From Thermoplasmata archaeon (lineage in GTDB: Archaea; Thermoplasmatota; E2; UBA202; JdFR-43): a stretch of DNA of 9,261 nt. Each line of letters begins with the position of its first letter. Position 1 is the stretch's first letter. Location of the stretch: NCBI GenBank assembly GCA_021162305.1, contig JAGGYX010000174.1, positions 1 to 9,261 on the forward strand. The letters run 5' to 3'. This document shows positions 5,081 to 9,261 of the stretch, in pieces. A program made the translations under genes and the position numbers. Under the pieces are notes generated by a model, which was not told the DNA's origin, did not search any database, and saw only the letters and a program-made list of their open reading frames with translations.

Positions 5081-6145
5081 ATGAAATTGTTTGAATATCA
5101 GGGGAAAGAATTGTTTCGCAACTATGGCATCGCTGTGCCAAAAAGCGTTGTTGTCCAAAGCAAAGAGGAGCTTGAAAAGATTGATATGCCTTTTCCATGG
5201 GTTTTAAAAGCCCAGGTTTTGGTGGGCGGCAGAGGCAAGGCTGGCGGCGTGAAAATTGCTTCCAGCATTGAAGAGGCAAAAAAAGCTTTTGACGAGATAA
5301 TGGGCATGGAAATAAAAGGGGAGAGAGTGAAAAAAATTCTTGTTGAGGAGAAGGCAGAGATTGAGAAAGAAATGTATTTGAGTTTTTTCCTTGACAGGAG
5401 CAGCAGGCAATATTTAATGATGTTCTCGCCGCATGGAGGCGTTGATATAGAGGCAATGAAGGAAAATGTGAAAAAGATTTATATAAATCCGCTAATTGGA
5501 TTGCAATCATATCATTTAAGGAAGTTGCCGAAAGAAACAAGGAGTATAGCAGGCAGACTTTATAGATTATTTATTGAAAAGGATTGTGAGCTTGCAGAAA
5601 TAAACCCGCTGGCAATATCTGGCGAGGCAGCCATAGCTTTGGATTCAAAAATAATAGTTGATGACAATGCTTTATATCGCCATAATGAGCTTCCAAAAGA
5701 GAATGCCGAGCTTACGCCCTTAGAAAAGGAAGCAAGGGAAAAAGGAATAGCCTTTGTCCAGCTTGATGGGAATATTGGCGTTATAGCAAATGGAGCTGGC
5801 TTGACAATGGCTACTCTCGACGCCTTAAATGAATTTAATGGGAGAGGAGGCGTTTTCCTTGATCTCGGAGGAACAGATGATCCCGAAAAAGTTAAGCAGG
5901 CTCTGGAGATAATGGTGAAAGCGAAGCCAAAGGTTATCCTCATAAATTTATTTGGAGGAATAACAAAATGCGATACAGTTGCGAGGGGAATAATGGAATT
6001 TATGGAAGAACATGATACGCCGCCAATAGTGGCGAGAATTAAGGGGGTTAATGAAGATATAGCAAGAGAAATGCTGAAGGATTATGTAATAGCTCTCGAC
6101 TCATTTCGGGAAGTTGCTAAAAAAGCAGCAGAGTTAGGTGGTTAA
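5081..6145 (+). CDS. sucC: Succinyl-CoA synthetase, beta subunit
   Basis: Beta subunit of the TCA-cycle enzyme that interconverts succinyl-CoA and succinate with substrate-level phosphorylation. The protein has 354 residues, a little shorter than E. coli SucC (388). An ATP-grasp domain fills about 2-220: [16 protein letters not shown] at the start, nucleotide-binding [14 protein letters not shown] (43-56) and metal-binding EINPLAI (173-179). The CoA-ligase domain follows, with [14 protein letters not shown] (237-250), FLDLGG and the signature [17 protein letters not shown] (288-304). ATG 5081 begins the conserved [10 protein letters not shown]; in-frame codons reach back to 5018 but lie across the promoter region. 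The stop is separated from sucD by a single base. ADP or GDP specificity cannot be told from the sequence. Confidence 0.97.
   Translation: MKLFEYQGKELFRNYGIAVPKSVVVQSKEELEKIDMPFPWVLKAQVLVGGRGKAGGVKIASSIEEAKKAFDEIMGMEIKGERVKKILVEEKAEIEKEMYLSFFLDRSSRQYLMMFSPHGGVDIEAMKENVKKIYINPLIGLQSYHLRKLPKETRSIAGRLYRLFIEKDCELAEINPLAISGEAAIALDSKIIVDDNALYRHNELPKENAELTPLEKEAREKGIAFVQLDGNIGVIANGAGLTMATLDALNEFNGRGGVFLDLGGTDDPEKVKQALEIMVKAKPKVILINLFGGITKCDTVARGIMEFMEEHDTPPIVARIKGVNEDIAREMLKDYVIALDSFREVAKKAAELGG
6136..6141 (+). promoter_or_regulatory. Ribosome-binding site of sucD
   Basis: AGGTGG lies within the last codons of sucC, 5 nt before ATG 6147. It decides the sucD start in favour of that ATG over the in-frame GTG at 6138, which falls inside the site. 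Confidence 0.7.
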
Positions 6146-6146
6146 A

Positions 6147-7019
6147 ATGGCAATATGGGCAGATGAAAATATAAGATTGTTGGTGCAAGGCATTACAGGA
6201 CATCAGGGGCAATTTCACACTAAAGCAATGCAAGAATTTGGAACAAACGTTGTCGCAGGTGTGACGCCTGGCAAAGGAGGAATGCAAGTTCATGGAGTGC
6301 CAGTCTATAATAGCGTTGAGGATGCAATGGAAAAAGAGCCAAATGCGAGCATTGTTTTTGTTCCCGCCGCCTTCGCCAAGGATGCTGTCATTGAAGCTTT
6401 AGATGCTGGAATAAAGATGGTTGTTGTCATAACAGAGAACATACCGTTTCATGATGCCATGCAATTTATTCATTATGCAATGTATAAGAAAGCTCGTGTT
6501 ATAGGACCAAATTGCCCTGGCATAGCATCTCCAGGAAAATCAAAAATAGGGATATTTCCAAATATAATATTCAGTAAAGGAAGCGTTGGCATCGCCTCTC
6601 GCTCTGGCACACTCACATATGAAATTGTAGCAGCCTTATCTCAGGCTGGAATAGGACAATCAACATGCATTGGACTTGGAGGCGATCCTGTTACGGGAAC
6701 AACATTCATCGACGCCTTAAAAGCATTTGAAGAAGATGAAGAAACAAAAGCAATTGTTATGGTTGGCGAGATTGGAGGAACAGCTGAAGAAGAAGCAGCA
6801 GAGTATATAAAAAAGGAGGTGAGTAAGCCAGTGTATGCATATATCGCAGGAAGGACAGCTCCAGCTGGTAAAAGAATGGGGCATGCAGGCGCCATAATAT
6901 CTGGCAGCATGGGAACAGCAGAATCAAAAATAAAAGCTCTGGAAGAAGCGGGCGTTAAAGTCGCTCGTTTTCCTTATGAAATTGCAGAATTGGTAAAAAA
7001 TGATAAGGAAATTTGGTAA
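6147..7019 (+). CDS. sucD: Succinyl-CoA synthetase, alpha subunit
   Basis: Alpha subunit, 290 residues, the normal length. It binds CoA and carries the phosphohistidine. The N-terminal Rossmann-type CoA-binding domain shows [16 protein letters not shown] (13-28) and GVTPGKGG (38-45). The conserved [11 protein letters not shown] (95-105) and [11 protein letters not shown] (120-130) follow, then the ligase domain with SRSGTLTYE (151-159), [10 protein letters not shown] (176-185) and GEIGGTAEE (207-215). The catalytic His is H246 in [11 protein letters not shown], the same number as in E. coli. One base separates it from sucC, and the 3' end overlaps the gamma-carbonic anhydrase-like gene by 20 nt, so the operon is tightly coupled. 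No anomalies are seen. Confidence 0.97.
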   Translation: MAIWADENIRLLVQGITGHQGQFHTKAMQEFGTNVVAGVTPGKGGMQVHGVPVYNSVEDAMEKEPNASIVFVPAAFAKDAVIEALDAGIKMVVVITENIPFHDAMQFIHYAMYKKARVIGPNCPGIASPGKSKIGIFPNIIFSKGSVGIASRSGTLTYEIVAALSQAGIGQSTCIGLGGDPVTGTTFIDALKAFEEDEETKAIVMVGEIGGTAEEEAAEYIKKEVSKPVYAYIAGRTAPAGKRMGHAGAIISGSMGTAESKIKALEEAGVKVARFPYEIAELVKNDKEIW

Positions 7020-7482
7020 ATGGATGCCAAGGGTGGATAGAGAAGCAATTATAGATGGGTCTGCCATTATAATGGGGAACGTTACCATAGAAAAGGCTTT
7101 CATATTCCCGCAGGCAATGATAAGAGCTGATGAGCATGAAGCAATAATAAAGGACGGAGCTGCAATATTGGATAGAGCATTTATAGAAGCCCATGAAAAA
7201 GTTGTTATTGGAGAAGGAAGCATTGTATCGCATGGTGCAATTGTGCATGGCGGCAACATAGGAAAAAATATTCTGATTGGAATAGGGGCAATTATTCTTG
7301 GAGCAAGCGTTGGCGATAATAGCATAATTGCGGCAGGTTCTGTTGTTAAAGATGATGTTGAGAATGGCATTATGGTAGCAGGAATTCCTGCAAAAAAAGT
7401 GAGAAGCGTGAATGAAAAAGATATGGAGTATATGGAAAAAATAAGGAATGAAATAAAAATGAAGGCAAGATGGTTGAAATGA
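7000..7482 (+). CDS. Gamma-class carbonic anhydrase-like hexapeptide-repeat protein
   Basis: A 160-residue left-handed beta-helix protein with isoleucine- and valine-spaced hexapeptide repeats through about 15-125 ([18 protein letters not shown], then [36 protein letters not shown]), ending in an alpha-helix ([14 protein letters not shown]). Potential zinc ligands are H65, H78 and H83; the last two have the H-x4-H spacing of Cam/CamH, and IRAD (41-44) matches the conserved Arg/Asp region. The segment between H65 and H78 is shorter than in many homologues. Trimers of this fold hydrate CO2, but some family members have other or unknown roles. ATG 7000 lies inside sucD; a second in-frame ATG at 7024 is possible, but the longer form retains the usual N-terminal strand. 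The stop overlaps the next gene by ATGA. Confidence 0.82.
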   Translation: MIRKFGKWMPRVDREAIIDGSAIIMGNVTIEKAFIFPQAMIRADEHEAIIKDGAAILDRAFIEAHEKVVIGEGSIVSHGAIVHGGNIGKNILIGIGAIILGASVGDNSIIAAGSVVKDDVENGIMVAGIPAKKVRSVNEKDMEYMEKIRNEIKMKARWLK

Positions 7483-8105
7483 AGGAAATGAAAATTGAGG
7501 GAAGCATTATACATATTCTTCCAGTAATACATGGTCTTTCAGAAGAAGGAAAAAACGTGGAAAAAGCAATAAATAAAATAAATCCTGATTGTGTTGCAAT
7601 AGGAATATCAAAAGAAGATGTTGAAGCAATAAAAAATTATGATGGCAAGATGGAAATGCCCCCTCAATATGAATATTATTTGTTTTATCTTTCTAATTAT
7701 GGAAAGGTTGCAGTTCCTCCTCCTGATATAAAAAAAGCCTATGAAATTTGCCTGAAGAAAGATATTGAAATCGCTGCCATAGATGTTGATGATGATGAAT
7801 ATGCTGATTTATTGGTAAAGCATGTATCAATAATTTCATTGATAAGGCAATCAAGAAAAATGAAAAAGCTTAAAAATAAAAATTTCAGGGCGAGAAATGC
7901 GAGAGAATTTATCTTTGAATGGGATAATTATATGACATCAGTAAAAGCATTTAAGAAGATAGAGGAGGCAAGAGAGAGAAAAATGGCATTGAATTTGCGC
8001 AACCTTGCTAAAAGATTTAAAAAAATTCTCGCAATTATTCCATTGGAAAGATATGACGGAGTAATAGAAAATTTGGAAAACAAGCTGGAAAGATATAAAA
8101 AATGA
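7479..8105 (+). CDS. Divergent TraB/PrgY-like protein
   Basis: A 208-residue protein that I place tentatively in the TraB/PrgY superfamily. The evidence is the pattern of the N-terminus (ILPVIHGLSEEGKNVEKAI, then INPDCVAIGISKEDVEAI), a central AYEICLKKDIEIAAIDVDDDEY (87-108) and a C-terminal ERKMALNLRNLAKRFKKILA followed by IIPLERYDGVIENLE. The paired GxxH motifs of the family are degenerate: the first reads PVIH (15-18) and the second site reads PLER. If the assignment is right, the catalytic site is probably lost. The middle, 122-182, is strongly basic and helical. No membrane segment or signal peptide is seen. ATG 7479 overlaps the carbonic anhydrase-like stop (ATGA); ATG codons at 7470 and 7488 are also in frame. 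Function is unknown. Confidence 0.75.
   Translation: MKEMKIEGSIIHILPVIHGLSEEGKNVEKAINKINPDCVAIGISKEDVEAIKNYDGKMEMPPQYEYYLFYLSNYGKVAVPPPDIKKAYEICLKKDIEIAAIDVDDDEYADLLVKHVSIISLIRQSRKMKKLKNKNFRARNAREFIFEWDNYMTSVKAFKKIEEARERKMALNLRNLAKRFKKILAIIPLERYDGVIENLENKLERYKK
8094..8100 (+). promoter_or_regulatory. Putative TATA box of the COG2403-type gene
   Basis: TATAAAA within the last codons of the TraB-like gene is centred 25 nt before ATG 8122, which has no Shine-Dalgarno. A leaderless start for the following gene is therefore likely, in addition to read-through from the sucCD operon. Confidence 0.45.
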
Positions 8106-8121
8106 GCATGCATTACAACCC

Positions 8122-9261
8122 ATGAAAAAGAAAGTTGTTATAATGGGTGCAGCGGGCAGAGATTTTCACAATTTTAATGTTGTTTTTCGTGACAATGAAG
8201 AATATGAAGTTGTTGCATTTACAGCAACACAAATTCCAAATATTACGGGAAGAAAATATCCTCCAGAGCTTGCTGGAAAACTTTATCCAGATGGAATACC
8301 AATATATGATGAGAAAGATTTGCCAGAAATAGTTAAAAAATATGGCATAGACGAGGCTGTTTTTTCATATTCAGATGTTTCATATAATGAAGTAATGCAT
8401 AAAGGAGCTATAGCCAATGCAGCTGGAGCTGATTTTAAATTGCTCTCGCCAGAGCATACAATGCTCAAATCAAAAAAGCCAGTTATTGCTGTATGCGCTG
8501 TCAGAACAGGCTGCGGGAAGTCGCAGTTCAGCAGGAAAATTTTTGAATTGCTTTCAAAGAAAAGAAAAGTTGTTGCAATCCGTCATCCAATGCCCTATGG
8601 CGATTTAGCAAAGCAGCGCTGCCAGCGTTTCGCCAGCTATGAAGATTTAGACAGGCATGAATGTACCATAGAGGAAAGAGAAGAATATGAGCCGTATATT
8701 GATATGGGGGGCGTAGTATATGCGGGTGTTGATTATGAAGAAATCTTAAAAGAGGCTGAAAAAGAGGCAGATGTAATCATATGGGATGGAGGAAATAATG
8801 ACTATCCATTTTATAAACCTGACTTGCATATTGTAATCGCTGATCCTCATCGAGCGGGGCATGAACTTTCATATTATGCTGGAGAAATAAACTTGAGGAT
8901 GGCTGATGTTGTCATTATAAATAAAATTGATACAGCAAAGGATGAGGATATAAAGAAAATAGAGGAAAATGTTAGGAATGCCAATCCAAAAGCAAAAATA
9001 ATCAAAGCTACGTCTCCTATAAAAATTGAAGGTGATATAAAAGGAAAAAGAGTCTTGGTCGTAGAGGATGGCCCCACTTTAACACATGGAGAAATGAAAT
9101 TTGGCGCTGGAACAATAGCAGCCATGAAAGAAAATGCCGAAATAATTGATGCAAGAAAATATGCTGTTGGTTCCATTAAAGAAACTTTTGAAAAATATTC
9201 TCATCTAGAAAAAATATTGCCAGCAATGGGATATGGAGAAGAGCAAATAAGGGATTTAGAA
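8122..9261 (+). CDS. COG2403-type P-loop GTPase, cyclic 2,3-diphosphoglycerate synthetase-like (partial)
   Basis: The reading frame is open from ATG 8122 to the window edge, giving 380 residues with no stop; the family is usually about 440-450, so roughly 60-70 C-terminal residues are missing. The N-terminal Rossmann-like domain starts KKVVIMGAAGRDFHNFNV and continues FTATQIPNITGRKYPPELAG (33-52) and YSDVSYNEVMHKG. The P-loop is AVRTGCGKSQ (126-135). RHPMPYGDLAKQRCQRFA (154-171), EEREEYEPYI, WDGGNNDYPFYKPDLHI (221-237) and DPHRAGHE (241-248) are family motifs, and NKID (267-270) is a G4-like base-recognition motif. Homologues are often annotated as predicted GTPase or related to cyclic 2,3-diphosphoglycerate synthetase, the thermoadaptation solute enzyme of methanogens; the reaction here is not established. 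It follows the TraB-like gene by 16 nt. Confidence 0.88.
   Translation, partial: MKKKVVIMGAAGRDFHNFNVVFRDNEEYEVVAFTATQIPNITGRKYPPELAGKLYPDGIPIYDEKDLPEIVKKYGIDEAVFSYSDVSYNEVMHKGAIANAAGADFKLLSPEHTMLKSKKPVIAVCAVRTGCGKSQFSRKIFELLSKKRKVVAIRHPMPYGDLAKQRCQRFASYEDLDRHECTIEEREEYEPYIDMGGVVYAGVDYEEILKEAEKEADVIIWDGGNNDYPFYKPDLHIVIADPHRAGHELSYYAGEINLRMADVVIINKIDTAKDEDIKKIEENVRNANPKAKIIKATSPIKIEGDIKGKRVLVVEDGPTLTHGEMKFGAGTIAAMKENAEIIDARKYAVGSIKETFEKYSHLEKILPAMGYGEEQIRDLE

Noticed and set aside
6138..6146. GTG start for sucD at 6138
   Set aside because: The GTG falls inside the AGGTGG ribosome-binding site, whose spacing suits ATG 6147.
1..9261. CRISPR arrays, tRNA or rRNA genes, intact insertion sequences or a phage or defence island
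   Set aside because: No regularly spaced repeats, cloverleaf or rRNA-like sequence, transposase or integrase frame was seen on either strand.

Overview
The window is about 9.3 kb of AT-rich archaeal DNA. The archaeal signs are an Lsm (Sm-like) protein gene, a YchF/OBG-type GTPase carrying the cysteine insertion and TGS domain of archaeal homologues, an Lrp/AsnC regulator with a cysteine-rich tail, a family 4 Fe-S uracil-DNA glycosylase, and several TATA boxes lying 22-30 nt before start codons, as expected for leaderless archaeal transcripts. A euryarchaeon, perhaps of the Thermoplasmata, is my best guess; no 16S rRNA or other phylogenetic marker is present to settle it.

Layout. Bases 1-66 hold nothing I can assign. 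Bases 67-113 hold two overlapping, mutually exclusive inverted repeats. Bases 172-583 hold a decayed toxin-antitoxin module: an antitoxin with an internal stop and a RelE/ParE-type toxin with a frameshift and internal deletion. On the minus strand, a two-gene unit follows: the Lrp-like regulator (1512-2027) overlaps by one base the gene of a DUF389 membrane protein (568-1512). Upstream of these, also on the minus strand, is a tight cluster read from right to left: family 4 uracil-DNA glycosylase (4259-5029), winged-helix protein (3791-4225), small basic-tailed protein (3513-3794), YchF-type GTPase (2333-3508) and Lsm protein (2088-2303). TATA boxes appear before the winged-helix and Lsm genes.

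From about 5054 a palindromic AT box separates the glycosylase from a plus-strand operon: succinyl-CoA synthetase beta and alpha (sucC, sucD), a gamma-class carbonic anhydrase-like protein and a divergent TraB-like protein, joined by a 1-nt gap, a 20-nt overlap and a 4-nt overlap. A COG2403-type P-loop GTPase (cyclic 2,3-diphosphoglycerate synthetase-like) follows from 8122 and runs off the right edge.

Most genes are housekeeping: TCA-cycle energy conservation, translation-linked GTPase, RNA-binding Lsm and uracil repair. I see no CRISPR array, intact mobile element, tRNA or rRNA, and no clear new defence or biosynthetic system. The parts most worth checking are the decayed toxin-antitoxin pair with its overlapping hairpins, the cysteine-tailed Lrp regulator coupled to DUF389, the TraB-like protein that has lost its signature motifs, and the glycosylase with an extra four-cysteine C-terminal region.
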